A stretch of DNA of 64,000 nt from Stenotrophomonas panacihumi (GCF_001431645.1 NZ_LLXU01000058.1:62001-126000), one strand, 5' to 3'. Shown: positions 35,409-44,953, counted from the first letter of the stretch. Numbers and translations: made by a program. Notes: a model not told the origin generated them from the sequence alone.

Positions 35409-37598
35409 TCACGCCACGGTGAGGTTGGCGTAGGCCAGCACCAGCCATTTGGCGCCAACTTCGTCGAACTGCACCTGCACGCGCGCGTGTGCGCCGCTGC
35501 CTTCGTAATCGGTGATCACCCCGCCGCCGAACTTCGGGTGGGTGACGTTCGCGCCGAGGGCGATCAACGGCGTCTCCATCGCCACCGCCGCCGACGGGCG
35601 ACCGGCGCCGATCGAGGCCGGGCGCGAGATCTGCACGCGCGGGCGCACCTCGTTGAGCAACTCGCGCGGGATCTCGCGCAGGAAGCGCGAAGGCATGTTG
35701 TAGTTGTCCTGGCCGTGGATGCGCCGCGATTCGGCGTAGCACAGCAGCAGCTTCTGCCGGGCGCGGGTGATGCCCACGTAGGCCAGCCGGCGCTCTTCCT
35801 CCAGCCGCCCGCTTTCCTCCAGCGAACGCGCGCTCGGGAACAGGCCATCCTCCATGCCGGCCAGGCACACCAGCGGGAATTCCAGGCCCTTGGCCGAGTG
35901 CAGCGTCATCAGCTGCACGCCATCCTCGCCGGCCTGCGCCTGGCCCTCGCCCGCTTCCAGCGAGGCGTAGGCGAGGAAGGCGACCAGCTCGGTCATGCCC
36001 TGCGAGCCTTCCTCGTCCTCGTCGGGGCGCACGAAGCGCGAGGCGACCGAGACGAGTTCGTCCAGGTTCTCGGTGCGCGATTCCGAATCCAGCCCGCCGC
36101 GGCTCTCCTTGGCCCAATACTCGCGCAGGCCCGAGCGCAGCAGCACATGGTCGATGCGCTCCTTCAGCTCCATGCCGCCCGTCTCGGAAGACAGCTGCTG
36201 GATGAGGTTTAGGAAGCCGGCCAGCGCGTTGCGGGCACGCGCCGTCAACTCGCCCGACTGGCTGCTGAGCATCGAGGCTTCCCACAGCGACAGCGCGCGG
36301 GCGCGCGCCAGCCGGCGCACTTCGTCCAGCGTGCGATCGCCGATGCCGCGGGTCGGGGTGTTGACCGCGCGCTCGAACGCCGCGTCGTCATCGCGATTGG
36401 CGAGCAGGCGCAGGTAGGCCAGCGCATCGCGGATTTCGGCGCGCTCGAAGAAGCGCATGCCGCCATAGACGCGATACGGCACCTGCTCGGCGATCAGCGC
36501 TTCTTCAAACGCGCGCGACTGCGCGTTGCTGCGGTAAAGCACGGCGACATCGCCATAGCTGCCGCCGTCGCGCACCCACTGGCGGGCGCGCTCCACCACG
36601 TAGCGGGCTTCGTCGGTCTCGTTGTAGGCGGCGTACAGGTCGATCGGGTCGCCCTCGCCGCTGTCGGTCCACAGCTGCTTGCCGATGCGGTCCGGGTTGT
36701 GCGCGATCACCGCGTTGGCCGCGCCGAGGATGTTGGCGGTGGAGCGGTAGTTCTGTTCCAGGCGGATGGTCTGCGCGCCCGGGAAGTCGCGCAGGAAACG
36801 CTGCACGTTCTCCACCTTGGCGCCCCGCCAGCCGTAGATGGCCTGGTCGTCGTCGCCGACCACGAAGACGTGGCCCGATTCACCGGCCAGCACGCGCACG
36901 AAGGCGTACTGGATGGCGTTGGTGTCCTGGAACTCGTCGACCAGGATCTCGCGGAAGCGGGCGCGGTAATGCGCCAGCAGCGCGGGGTTGTCGCGCAGCA
37001 GTTCATGCGCGCGCAGCAGCAGTTCGGCGAAGTCCACCAGGCCGGCGCGGTCGCAGCGGGCCTGGTAGTCGGCATAGGCCTGGCGCAGGGTTTCGGTCCA
37101 GTCGTCGCGCGGCTCGGGCTGGATGTGCTGCGGCCGGCGGCCCTCGTCCTTCTGCTGGTTGATCCACCACACGATTTGCTTGGGCGGATAGCGCGTCTCG
37201 TCCAGCTCCATGCCCTGCACGACGCGCTTGACCAGCCGCAGCTGGTCGTCCGAGTCCATGACCTGGAAGCCTTCCGGCAGCTTGGCGTCCTGCCAGTGCA
37301 GGCGCAGCAGGCGGTGGGCCAGGCCGTGGAAGGTACCGATCCACATGCCGCGGCTGCCGTTGCGCAGCTGCAGGTCGGCGCGATGGCGCATCTCGCCGGC
37401 GGCCTTGTTGGTGAAGGTGACCGCGAAGATGCCGTGCGCCGGCACGCCCTGGACTTCATTGAGCCAGGCGATGCGATGGGTGAGCACGCGCGTCTTGCCG
37501 GAGCCGGCGCCAGCCAGCACCAGGTAATGGCCGGGCGGCGCGGAGACGGCCTCGCGCTGGGCGGGGTTCAGGTGATCGAGCAGGTGAGAGACATCCAC
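35409..37598 (-). CDS. uvrD: DNA helicase II (UvrD)
   Basis: Encodes 729 residues of superfamily 1. The Walker A motif is GAGSGKTRVLTHR near residue 30, then VDEFQDTN (motif II), GDDDQAIYGWRGA (motif III), LEQNYRS (motif IV) and TLHSAKGLEFPLV (motif V). It unwinds DNA 3'-5' in nucleotide excision and mismatch repair. A C-terminal Tudor-like segment HPKFGGGVITDYEGSGAHAR, as in UvrD/PcrA proteins, is present and may bind RNA polymerase. Confidence 0.96.
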   Translation of the reverse strand: MDVSHLLDHLNPAQREAVSAPPGHYLVLAGAGSGKTRVLTHRIAWLNEVQGVPAHGIFAVTFTNKAAGEMRHRADLQLRNGSRGMWIGTFHGLAHRLLRLHWQDAKLPEGFQVMDSDDQLRLVKRVVQGMELDETRYPPKQIVWWINQQKDEGRRPQHIQPEPRDDWTETLRQAYADYQARCDRAGLVDFAELLLRAHELLRDNPALLAHYRARFREILVDEFQDTNAIQYAFVRVLAGESGHVFVVGDDDQAIYGWRGAKVENVQRFLRDFPGAQTIRLEQNYRSTANILGAANAVIAHNPDRIGKQLWTDSGEGDPIDLYAAYNETDEARYVVERARQWVRDGGSYGDVAVLYRSNAQSRAFEEALIAEQVPYRVYGGMRFFERAEIRDALAYLRLLANRDDDAAFERAVNTPTRGIGDRTLDEVRRLARARALSLWEASMLSSQSGELTARARNALAGFLNLIQQLSSETGGMELKERIDHVLLRSGLREYWAKESRGGLDSESRTENLDELVSVASRFVRPDEDEEGSQGMTELVAFLAYASLEAGEGQAQAGEDGVQLMTLHSAKGLEFPLVCLAGMEDGLFPSARSLEESGRLEEERRLAYVGITRARQKLLLCYAESRRIHGQDNYNMPSRFLREIPRELLNEVRPRVQISRPASIGAGRPSAAVAMETPLIALGANVTHPKFGGGVITDYEGSGAHARVQVQFDEVGAKWLVLAYANLTVA

Positions 37599-37636
37599 CG
37601 CGCCATTTTACCGGCTTGGCGCGTGCGGCGTGTCAG

Positions 37637-39013
37637 TCAATTCGTGGCGAGCAGCGCCGTGGCCAGCGCGGCGGCCTGCGCGCGCAGTTCCGGCACGGCC
37701 AGGCTCTCCCACAAAGTGCCGATGCGCAGGCTGCCGAGGACGTGCAGGCGGCCATCGGCATGGCCGTGGGCATCGAGAATGCGGCCCTCATCGTCGCTGT
37801 CCAGCCCGATGCCGTGCGGGCCGGGCGCGGCCAGCCCCTCGCCCACCAGTTGCTGCAGCAGCGGATTGCGCATGGCCTGCACGCGCATCTCCACCCCGGT
37901 GGCGTTGATCACGCGCTGGACTTCCAGCTGCAGCACGGCGCCGTCATGGCCGCGGCCCTCGATGCGCACGCAGGCGCCCGCCGTCCAGGCGGCATCGAGC
38001 CGCGCCCGGTGCGGGCGCAGCTGGCCGTTGTCGCGCAACGACTGGAGCTGCGCGTGTACCCGCGCGTCGATACGGTGCCGATGGACATCCCAGTAGCGCA
38101 CGACATGGCGCAGGAAGCGCTGCTGGTCGCGCCACGACAGGCTGCGCCACAGCGATTGGCCCAACGGCCGGATGCGCTCCATCACGGCCTGCCAGGGCTG
38201 GCCCTGCGCGGCGGCGCGCGCGACCTCGGACCGCAGCGCGCGCATGCGGGCCCGCAGCGACAGCGACAGCAGCGGCGCCGGGTCGAAATCGAACGGCGCG
38301 GCGGCCGCATGCGGCAACGGCATCAGCCCATGGCGGGAGATCACGTGGATTGCGCCGCGATGTCCCTGCGTGGCCAGGGTGATGACCGCATCGACCATGC
38401 TCAGCCCCGAGCCGACGATGGCCACGGCGGCTTCGGCCGGGATCGCGGCCACCGCCTCGGTATCCCACGCTTCCACGCGGTGCGGGGCGGCCAGTGCGGT
38501 CGCGCCCCGCAGCGGTAGCGGGCGCAGCGCATTGCCCACCGCCAGCGCCACGTGCGCGGCCACCACGCGGGTGCCGTCGCGCAATTGCAGCAGATGGCTT
38601 TCCGGCTGCGGCGAGAGGCTTTCCACCGGCGCATGCAGGATATCCAGCGTCGCCGGACTGGCGGATTTCGCCTGGGCCAGCCGCTCGCGCAGGTAGGCGC
38701 CGTAATGCAGGCGCGACACGTAGCGCGCGGCGAGCACGTCGTCGGGCAGGTCGAAGGCGCGGGTGGTGCGCAGGTAGTCGACGAAATCGCCGGGCACCTC
38801 CGGCAACGCACTCATCTTGCCGGCCGGCACGTTGAGCAGGTGTTCCGGGCGCCGCGTGGCATACGCCACGCCATCGGCGAGCGTGGCGTGCGGTTCGATC
38901 AACACGATGCGCAGCGGCCCACGCGCCTGCCGCAGCAGCTGCAGCGCGACCATCACGCCACTGGCGCCGCCGCCGATCACGGCGATGTCATGGGTCTGCG
39001 GGACGGGCGGCAT
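37637..39013 (-). CDS. FAD/NAD(P)-binding protein (HpyO-like)
   Basis: Encodes 458 residues. The N-terminal FAD motif is IAVIGGGASGVMVALQLL, and a second nucleotide-binding motif VAIVGSGLSMVDAVITL lies in the middle (two-dinucleotide-binding arrangement). HLLNVPAGKMSALP resembles the NAD_binding_9 group that includes the FAD-dependent urate hydroxylase HpyO. Its substrate is unknown. GTG 39019, two codons upstream, is an alternative start. Lies 44 bases after the cls gene and may be cotranscribed. Confidence 0.82.
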   Translation of the reverse strand: MPPVPQTHDIAVIGGGASGVMVALQLLRQARGPLRIVLIEPHATLADGVAYATRRPEHLLNVPAGKMSALPEVPGDFVDYLRTTRAFDLPDDVLAARYVSRLHYGAYLRERLAQAKSASPATLDILHAPVESLSPQPESHLLQLRDGTRVVAAHVALAVGNALRPLPLRGATALAAPHRVEAWDTEAVAAIPAEAAVAIVGSGLSMVDAVITLATQGHRGAIHVISRHGLMPLPHAAAAPFDFDPAPLLSLSLRARMRALRSEVARAAAQGQPWQAVMERIRPLGQSLWRSLSWRDQQRFLRHVVRYWDVHRHRIDARVHAQLQSLRDNGQLRPHRARLDAAWTAGACVRIEGRGHDGAVLQLEVQRVINATGVEMRVQAMRNPLLQQLVGEGLAAPGPHGIGLDSDDEGRILDAHGHADGRLHVLGSLRIGTLWESLAVPELRAQAAALATALLATN

Positions 39014-39057
39014 GTTCACCCGCCAATTGTAGGCGATGGCCTCGCGTCGCTCCCGCG

Positions 39058-40476
39058 CTACATCAGCGCGTCGGCCAGGCGCGCGATGCCTTCCCGGCTG
39101 CGGCGCCAGGTGGGGCGCTGCCGCCAGCCCGGCAGGGCCAGCGCGCGCGCGTCGGAGAGATAGTCCTGCTCGATGCGGCGCAGCTGCTCGACGATCCCGC
39201 GGTCGTAGCACAGCAGGCCGATCTCGGCGTTCAGCGCGAAGGAGCGGATATCCAGGTTGATCGAGCCGAGCACGGCGATGTCCTCGTCCACGCTCAGGTG
39301 CTTGGCGTGCAGGAAGTGCGGGCGGTACAGCGCGATCTTCACCCCGGCGCGCAGCAGCTCGTCGTAGTACGCCTCCTGCGCCCAGGCGGTGAGCCGCTGG
39401 TTGTTGCTCTCCGAGAGGATCAGCTGCACCTCCACGCCCGACACCGCGGCGATGCGCAGCGCGCTCAACGTCGCCTCGTCCGGCACGAAGTACGGCGTGA
39501 CCAGCACCACCTTGCGCCGCGCCAGGTGGATCAGCGCGTTCACCGCGTCGCGCGCGTTCTCGTAGGGATAGGCCGGGCCGCTGGGCAGCACCTGGGTGGC
39601 GACGTCGCCGGCATCGTGCGGCGCGTCGGCGATCACCTCCAGCCGCTCGCCGGTCTCCACGAACCAGTCGCTGGCGAACACCGCCTCCAGGTGGTTCACC
39701 ACCGGGCCACGCACCCGCGCCACCAGCTCGCGGTTCGGATGGCCGGCGACGAAATCCGGTTCGGCGAGGTTCTGCGAACCGATATAGCCCAGGCGGTTGT
39801 CGATCACCGCGATCTTGCGGTGGTTGCGCAGGTCCATGCGCCCGCTGCGTTTCCAGCGCAGGCCGCCGGGCAGCAGCGCCTGCACGTCCACGCCGCCCTT
39901 GATCAGGCGCTTGCGATACCGGCGCAGTGCGCGCTTGGCGCCGACCGCATCGAGCAGCAGCCGGCAGCGCACGCCCCGCGCGGCGGCGCGCAGCAGCGCT
40001 TCGACCACCGCTTCGCCCACCGCGTCGTCGAACATCAGGTAATAGAGCAGGTGGACGCGTTCGCGCGCGCCGTCGATATCGGCGATCAGCGCGGCGAGCG
40101 AGGCGCGATAGTCGTCGAGCAGCTCCACGCCGTTGCCGCGGGTGGGCATGAAGTCGCCCTGGCGTTCCACCAGCGGGGCGATCTCGTCGCTGGCGGTGTC
40201 CACCTGCGGCGCCCAGCGCAGCGCGGTGAGCGGCGCCTGCTGCTCGCGGATCACCTGCGAGGCCTGTGCCTGGCGGACGATGCGCTGCCGCGACAGCCAG
40301 GGGTGGCCGAACAGCAGGTACAGCGGCAGGCCCAGCAACGGCACGAAACCGACCAGCAGCAACCAGCTGCGCGCCGCGCCCGGCGTGGTGCGGGCCGGAA
40401 TCCAGCACAGCGCGCCCAGGCGGATCAGCCAGTCCAGGGCCAGCAACCAGGTACCTTCCAGCCAGTCGGGCATCAT
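39058..40476 (-). CDS. cls: cardiolipin synthase
   Basis: Encodes 472 residues. Two N-terminal membrane segments (about 8-55) are followed by two phospholipase D motifs: HRKIAVID (His219) and HAKHLSVD (His390), with YIGSQN and VLGSINLD after each. It joins two phosphatidylglycerol molecules, or PE and PG, to cardiolipin at the inner membrane. Both HKD motifs are intact. Which Cls subtype it is cannot be told here. Confidence 0.92.
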   Translation of the reverse strand: MMPDWLEGTWLLALDWLIRLGALCWIPARTTPGAARSWLLLVGFVPLLGLPLYLLFGHPWLSRQRIVRQAQASQVIREQQAPLTALRWAPQVDTASDEIAPLVERQGDFMPTRGNGVELLDDYRASLAALIADIDGARERVHLLYYLMFDDAVGEAVVEALLRAAARGVRCRLLLDAVGAKRALRRYRKRLIKGGVDVQALLPGGLRWKRSGRMDLRNHRKIAVIDNRLGYIGSQNLAEPDFVAGHPNRELVARVRGPVVNHLEAVFASDWFVETGERLEVIADAPHDAGDVATQVLPSGPAYPYENARDAVNALIHLARRKVVLVTPYFVPDEATLSALRIAAVSGVEVQLILSESNNQRLTAWAQEAYYDELLRAGVKIALYRPHFLHAKHLSVDEDIAVLGSINLDIRSFALNAEIGLLCYDRGIVEQLRRIEQDYLSDARALALPGWRQRPTWRRSREGIARLADALM

Positions 40477-40569
40477 GCGCGATCCTCCGGTGCGTGGCCC
40501 GATTCTGCCGCAAGCCCGGCCCGGCGCGCGGCATCGGCGTGCGCGGATTTCGGGGAGCCGGAAACGACG

Positions 40570-40591
40570 AAGCCCGCCGGAGGGCGGGCTT
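40570..40591 (-). terminator. terminator of the rpmB-rpmG operon
   Basis: A perfect 9-bp stem AAGCCCGCC/GGCGGGCTT with a 4-base loop (40570-40578 and 40583-40591) lies 47 bases after rpmG on its strand. The following sequence CGTCGTTTCC is only moderately T-rich. Confidence 0.6.
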
Positions 40592-40638
40592 GTCGAGGAC
40601 GCGGATCGCGGAGAAGTCGGGCGCGAGCCCGGCTCACA

Positions 40639-40803
40639 TCACTTGATCTTGCCTTCCTTGTACATCACGTGCTTGCGCACGACCGGATCGTACTTGAGGA
40701 ACTCCATCTTGTTCGGAGTGTTCTTCTTGTTCTTGTCGGTCGTGTAGAAGTGGCCGGTACCGGCCGAGGAAATCATACGGACCTTGTCACGCTTGCCTGC
40801 CAT
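40639..40803 (-). CDS. rpmG: 50S ribosomal protein L33
   Basis: Encodes 54 residues, starting [20 protein letters not shown] and ending [14 protein letters not shown], typical of L33. There are no zinc-binding Cys pairs, so it is the zinc-independent (C-) form. Follows rpmB by 13 bases, the conserved rpmB-rpmG order. ATG 40803 has the purine stretch GAGGAGT upstream. Confidence 0.97.
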   Translation of the reverse strand: MAGKRDKVRMISSAGTGHFYTTDKNKKNTPNKMEFLKYDPVVRKHVMYKEGKIK

Positions 40804-40816
40804 GATGCTTTACTCC

Positions 40817-41053
40817 TCAGACCTTTTCGCCGCGCGCACGCAGCTCAGCCAGAACGGAATCGATGCCGTTCTTGTCGATGGTGCGCAGCGCGTGCGCGGA
40901 AACACGAAGCTTGACCCAGCGGTTCTCGCTGGCCACCCAGAAGCGGCGCTCGTGCAGGTTGGGCAGGAAACGACGGCGGGTCTTGTTGTTGGCGTGGGAG
41001 ACGTTGTTACCCGTCTGGACACGCTTGCCGGAAACTTGGCATACGCGGGACAT
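40817..41053 (-). CDS. rpmB: 50S ribosomal protein L28
   Basis: Encodes 78 residues: [20 protein letters not shown] is the conserved L28 start, with [16 protein letters not shown] in the middle. Has only one Cys of the usual pairs, so zinc-free. First gene of the rpmB-rpmG operon. Confidence 0.97.
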   Translation of the reverse strand: MSRVCQVSGKRVQTGNNVSHANNKTRRRFLPNLHERRFWVASENRWVKLRVSAHALRTIDKNGIDSVLAELRARGEKV

Positions 41054-41270
41054 TGCGCACCTCGAAAAGTATTGGGTCACCCATAGCCCGGGAGACGGCG
41101 GCCCCGGCGGCTTTCGCCACCACACGTCAAGGGAATCAAACAGTTACGCTGTTTCAGGCAGGCCAGGGGACGTACTTCCGGCCACTACGCCGGTGGAACC
41201 GGGCACAGCGAGCCGCGCATTATGCCCGCGCGAGGGCCGGGCCGCAAGACTTATCCACATCCCCTGGCTT

Positions 41271-41294
41271 CCGCCGGGGCCAATGCCCCGGCGG
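41271..41294 (-). terminator. hairpin after the DUF885 gene
   Basis: A perfect 10-bp stem CCGCCGGGGC/GCCCCGGCGG with loop CAAT lies 16 bases after the DUF885 stop codon. There is no T run on either side, so it may be an intrinsic-like or processing hairpin rather than a strong terminator. Confidence 0.5.
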
Positions 41295-41309
41295 TTCCGT
41301 ATCCGCCGC

Positions 41310-43112
41310 TCAGTGGCTGGCGGCCTTGCCCTTGGCCGGGGCGCTCTTGCTGTCGGCGATGAACTGGCGCACCTGCTGCTCGAGCACCGGGAGCGGCACC
41401 GAACCCTGGCGCAGCACGGCGTCGTGGAAGGCGCGGATGTCGAACTTGTCGCCCAGCGCCTGCTCGGCCTCGCCGCGCAGCTTCACGATTGTGATCTCGC
41501 CCAGCTTGTAGCTCAGCGCCTGCGCCGGCCAGGAGATGTAGCGATCCACCTCGGTGGTGACTTCATGCTCGCTCAGCGCGGTGTGGTCGCGCAGGTAGGA
41601 CAGCGCCTGATCGCGGGTCCAGCCGTCATGGTGGACGCCGGTGTCGATCACCAGGCGGCAGGCGCGCCACATTTCGTAGGTCAGCTTGCCGAACTCCTCG
41701 TAGGGCGTCTCGTAGATGCCCATCTCCTCGCCCAGCTTCTCGGTGTACAGCGCCCAGCCTTCGCCATAGGCGGAGATGTAGTTCTCGCGACGGAAGGCCG
41801 GCTGGTCGCCCTGTTCCTCGGCCAGCGCGCCCTGCAGCGAATGGCCCGGCGAGGATTCATGCAGCGTCAGCGCCGGCAGGTTGTACAGCGGGCGCGAAGG
41901 CAGGTTGTAGGTGTTCACCCAGTAGGTGCCCACGCCACCGCGGCCGGCCGTCCAGAACGGGGCGATATCCGGCGGCACCGGCTTGATGGTGAAGCGGCCG
42001 CGCGGCAGCGTGCCGATGAACTTGCCGACCTGCCCGTCCACGCGCTTGGAGATCCACGCGGCGCGATCCAGCAGCTCCTGCGGGGTCTTGGCGTAGAACT
42101 GCGGGTCGGTACGCAGGAACTGCAGGAACGCGGCGAAATCGCCCTTGAAGCCGACCTGCTTGATGATCGCGTCCATCTGCTGCTGGATGCGCGCCACTTC
42201 CTGCAGGCCGATCTGGTGGATCTGCTCCGGGCTGAGATCCAGCGTGGTGTATTCGCGGATCTGCTGCTGGTAGAACGCCTTGCCGTCCGGCAATGCCTCG
42301 GCGGCGAGCGTGGCGCGCGCCTTGGGCATGTATTCGCTGCGGAAGAAGGTCAGCAGCTTGCCGTAGGCCGGCAGCACCTTGCCGCTGAGCGCGGCCTTGG
42401 CCTCGGCACGCAGCTTCTCCTGTTCGGCGGCCGGAATCTGCGCCGGCAGCTGCTTGAACGGGGCATAGAACGCCGACTCGGTCGGATCCTTCACGTCCGC
42501 CACCGTCGCGATGGAAACGTCGCGACCGGCAAGCACGGCCTGCGGCACGGTGAAGCCGCGGGCCAGGCCGGCGCGCATGTTGTCGATCTGCTGGTCGAAA
42601 TAGCGCGGCACGTCGTTCAAGCGGGCGATGTAGGCACGCAGCTCGGCCGGCGTGCGCATCTGGCGCTGCGCCATGAAGCCGAGGTTGGACCAGAACGAGC
42701 TGTCCGAGTTGAACGGCATCTCGTAGAGCTTGAAGCGAACTTCCGCGGCGAGGTTTTCGACCTGCGGACGGTAGATTTGCAGGTTCACCTGGTTGGCGGG
42801 CGAGAGCTTGGCGGCGTCGAGCTTGTCCAGCTGGGCCAGGACGTCGTCCCAGACCTTCAGCCGGGCCTGCTGCGCGGCCGGGGAGACATCGGGCAGGCGC
42901 GGGTTGTCGCCGGTGGTGTCGCTGTCCTCGTCGGCCTGGCCGGTCTCGGCCTGGCGCCACTTCCACTCCTTCTCGTAGATGGCGCGGAACTGGGCGTCGG
43001 CCTTGCTCTCGGCGGCCAGGGACGCCGGCGCGGCGGCGGGTGCGGCCATGACCGGCGCGGCGGCGCCCAACAGCAGGGACAAGGTCAGGGCGGAGACGAG
43101 CGTCTTTTTCAC
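41310..43112 (-). CDS. secreted DUF885 protein
   Basis: Encodes 600 residues. The signal peptide is MKKTLVSALTLSLLLGAAAP with cleavage near VMA-AP. The DUF885 domain fills the rest and contains LTLHESSPGHSLQGALAEEQ, the conserved HESxPGH that resembles a metallopeptidase zinc motif (HEXXXGH). DUF885 proteins are probably metal-dependent peptidases; this is not proven. Another conserved patch is YGEGWALYTEKLGEEMG. Stands alone, with no operon partner. Confidence 0.87.
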   Translation of the reverse strand: MKKTLVSALTLSLLLGAAAPVMAAPAAAPASLAAESKADAQFRAIYEKEWKWRQAETGQADEDSDTTGDNPRLPDVSPAAQQARLKVWDDVLAQLDKLDAAKLSPANQVNLQIYRPQVENLAAEVRFKLYEMPFNSDSSFWSNLGFMAQRQMRTPAELRAYIARLNDVPRYFDQQIDNMRAGLARGFTVPQAVLAGRDVSIATVADVKDPTESAFYAPFKQLPAQIPAAEQEKLRAEAKAALSGKVLPAYGKLLTFFRSEYMPKARATLAAEALPDGKAFYQQQIREYTTLDLSPEQIHQIGLQEVARIQQQMDAIIKQVGFKGDFAAFLQFLRTDPQFYAKTPQELLDRAAWISKRVDGQVGKFIGTLPRGRFTIKPVPPDIAPFWTAGRGGVGTYWVNTYNLPSRPLYNLPALTLHESSPGHSLQGALAEEQGDQPAFRRENYISAYGEGWALYTEKLGEEMGIYETPYEEFGKLTYEMWRACRLVIDTGVHHDGWTRDQALSYLRDHTALSEHEVTTEVDRYISWPAQALSYKLGEITIVKLRGEAEQALGDKFDIRAFHDAVLRQGSVPLPVLEQQVRQFIADSKSAPAKGKAASH

Positions 43113-43190
43113 GGGACGGCGGCCTGCGAGGGAGGAAGTCCCCGATGATGGCAGCGTCCGGGCGGGGGTTCATCGGTCGAAAGTCCTGCG

Positions 43191-43679
43191 TCATGCCGCG
43201 CGGCCACGATCCAGCCACAGGGCGTCCCAGTAGGGATACTCGGCGGCGCGACGGGCCAGCCTCGCGCGCACGGGTTGTTGGACGACGTAGCGGGCCGCGA
43301 TGGCGGCATCCTCATCCTGGCGCAGGGCCCGAGCCCAATAGCCCGGCTCCCATATGGCGCCACCGTGTCCCCGGGCGAGATTGGCCGCACGTGCCGAGGC
43401 CCTTTTGATCACATGCATCAGGGCGGGCAGGTCCGCGTTCCCACCCAGGCGCACCAGGCCATGCCAGTGGTCGGGCATCAGCACCCAGCACAGCAGCTCC
43501 GCGTCGTGCTGACGGGCGGAGACACGGAGACTGGCGCAGGCAGCCCAGGCGCATCGCCAGTCCGCGAACAACGGCTGGCGGCGCACGGTGAACGTGGTGA
43601 TGAGATAGAGACGGCCGGGTTCGGGAGGGCGTCCGCGGAACCGCGCCCGGTGAGCTTGAGGGGAATGTCGAGTGTCCAT
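43191..43679 (-). CDS. REP-associated tyrosine transposase (RAYT)
   Basis: Encodes 162 residues. The HUH motif is seen as MPDHWHGLVRLG, and the YVVQQPVRARLA segment contains the catalytic tyrosine of Y1 transposases. RAYTs nick and spread REP palindromes as single-stranded DNA; most are single-copy and domesticated. A GTAG-headed REP lies 79 bases upstream at 43759-43782, which supports the assignment. ATG 43679 is chosen because a second Met 17 codons further upstream has no family similarity. Confidence 0.87.
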   Translation of the reverse strand: MDTRHSPQAHRARFRGRPPEPGRLYLITTFTVRRQPLFADWRCAWAACASLRVSARQHDAELLCWVLMPDHWHGLVRLGGNADLPALMHVIKRASARAANLARGHGGAIWEPGYWARALRQDEDAAIAARYVVQQPVRARLARRAAEYPYWDALWLDRGRAA

Positions 43680-43758
43680 GCATGCAGTGTGGAACCGCAT
43701 GCATGCCGCCCCTATCAGGCATTGCCACATGCCGGCAGCTCAACACGCCGCTGCCTGC

Positions 43759-43782
43759 TGTAGGCGCGGCTTCAGCCGCGAG
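43759..43782 (+). repeat. GTAG-type REP element
   Basis: TGTAGGCGCGGCTTCAGCCGCGA has the GTAG head and a perfect 6-bp stem CGCGGC/GCCGCG with TTCA loop (43765-43780). The GTAG plus hairpin form matches the SMAG elements of Stenotrophomonas, which are recognised by RAYT proteins like the one encoded next to it. Only one copy is seen in this stretch. Confidence 0.75.
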
Positions 43783-43809
43783 GCGGCCTCGTCGCTGCCA
43801 CCACCCTAC

Positions 43810-44151
43810 TCAATGCGACGCCCGGTCCCGCTTCCACCCGCGATGCTTGATATCCAGGTACAGGCTGTACAGCGCAGTGAACGCCGGGAACAGGTTCTGC
43901 AGCACGCCCACCGAGTCCTGCTTGGCCGAGAACAGGAAATAGCTCAGCGTCATCAGGCTGCCCACCACGCTCATGTACCAGAACAGCCGCGGGATCACCG
44001 GCTTGCCCGCGCGCTTGGACGCCACGAACTGCACCAGCCAGCGGCCGCCGAACATCAGCGCGCCCACGTAGCCGATCAGCTTCCAGCCGGTGACGTGCAG
44101 GCCGGTCCAATACAGCCAGGTCAGCGGTTGATCGAGCCAGTGCAGCTCCAT
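43810..44151 (-). CDS. lipid A biosynthesis N-terminal-domain (LABN) membrane protein
   Basis: Encodes 113 residues with three membrane segments; GWKLIGYVGALMFGGRWLVQ and FWYMSVVGSLMTLSYF are the typical LABN signatures (named after the N-terminus of some LpxB proteins). Often encoded next to an ArnC/DPM-type glycosyltransferase, as here with only 1 base between the genes. Probably acts with it on a lipid-linked sugar, perhaps in lipid A or O-antigen modification. Confidence 0.85.
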   Translation of the reverse strand: MELHWLDQPLTWLYWTGLHVTGWKLIGYVGALMFGGRWLVQFVASKRAGKPVIPRLFWYMSVVGSLMTLSYFLFSAKQDSVGVLQNLFPAFTALYSLYLDIKHRGWKRDRASH

Positions 44152-44152
44152 C

Positions 44153-44875
44153 TCAGCGCTCCTGCACGTCGGTACGGCGGCTGCGGGCGATCAGCCATGC
44201 CACGCCGCGCAGGTCGCGAATACCGACCAGCGCGCGGTTGAGGTTGTTGTACTTCGATACGCCCGCCGTGCGGTGGCGATGGTTCACTGGCACGCTGATC
44301 GTCTTCCAGCCGGCGCGCTGCATCAGCGCGGGCAGGAAACGATGCATGTGGTCGAAGTAAGGCAGGTCCAGGAAGGCGGCGCGCTCGAACAGCTTGATGC
44401 CGCAGCCGGTGTCCGGGGTGTCGTCGCGCAGCATGCGCGCGCGGATCGCGTTGGCCCACTTGGAGGCCCAGCGCTTGGAGCCCGAATCCTGGCGGTTCAC
44501 CCGCCAGCCGGCGAACAGCTTCACCTGGGTCGGCGCGGTGGCGCGCGCAGCGAGCATCTTCGGGATGTCGGCCGGGTCGTTCTGGCCGTCGCCATCGAGC
44601 GTGGCGATCCACGGCGCGCGCGCGGCCTTGATGCCGTTGCGCACCGCCGTGCTCTGCCCGCTCTGCTGGACGTGGTGCAGGACGCGCAGCTCCGGGTGGG
44701 TCAGCTTCAGCGATTCGAGCACGGCCAGCGTGTCGTCCTTCGAGTTGTCATCGACATAGACGATCTCGAAATCCACCTGCCCGCGCAGCGCGGCGACGAT
44801 CTCGCCCACCAGCGGGGCGACGTTGTCGCGCTCGTTGAACACCGGGACGACGACGGATAGTTGCGGTTCGCTCAT
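44153..44875 (-). CDS. family 2 glycosyltransferase (dolichol-phosphate-mannose synthase type)
   Basis: Encodes 240 residues: SVVVPVFNERDNV, then VYVDDNSKDDT and LDGDGQNDPADIPKM (the metal-binding DXD is DGD). It lacks C-terminal membrane segments. Such enzymes transfer a sugar from a nucleotide donor to undecaprenyl phosphate. Neighbours are a uronate epimerase and the LABN protein, so the set may add an amino- or uronic-type sugar to lipopolysaccharide. ATG 44875 is the first Met of the conserved start. Confidence 0.88.
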   Translation of the reverse strand: MSEPQLSVVVPVFNERDNVAPLVGEIVAALRGQVDFEIVYVDDNSKDDTLAVLESLKLTHPELRVLHHVQQSGQSTAVRNGIKAARAPWIATLDGDGQNDPADIPKMLAARATAPTQVKLFAGWRVNRQDSGSKRWASKWANAIRARMLRDDTPDTGCGIKLFERAAFLDLPYFDHMHRFLPALMQRAGWKTISVPVNHRHRTAGVSKYNNLNRALVGIRDLRGVAWLIARSRRTDVQER

Positions 44876-44953
44876 GGGTCGGGCCGTTCGTTCGCGCTGC
44901 ACGTGGAAAGGGACCGCGCATTTTCACCGGGGCGTCTGACCCGGGGATGAAAA

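Noticed and set aside
41251-41259. Perfect DnaA box TTATCCACA upstream of rpmB
   Set aside because: A single box without AT-rich unwinding region, further boxes or dnaA/dnaN nearby is not an origin; treated as chance or minor.
44895-44910. parS-like sequence with central GCACGTGG
   Set aside because: Matches only about 10 of 16 positions of the parS consensus, and the outer arms do not pair. No good parS was found by eye near parAB.
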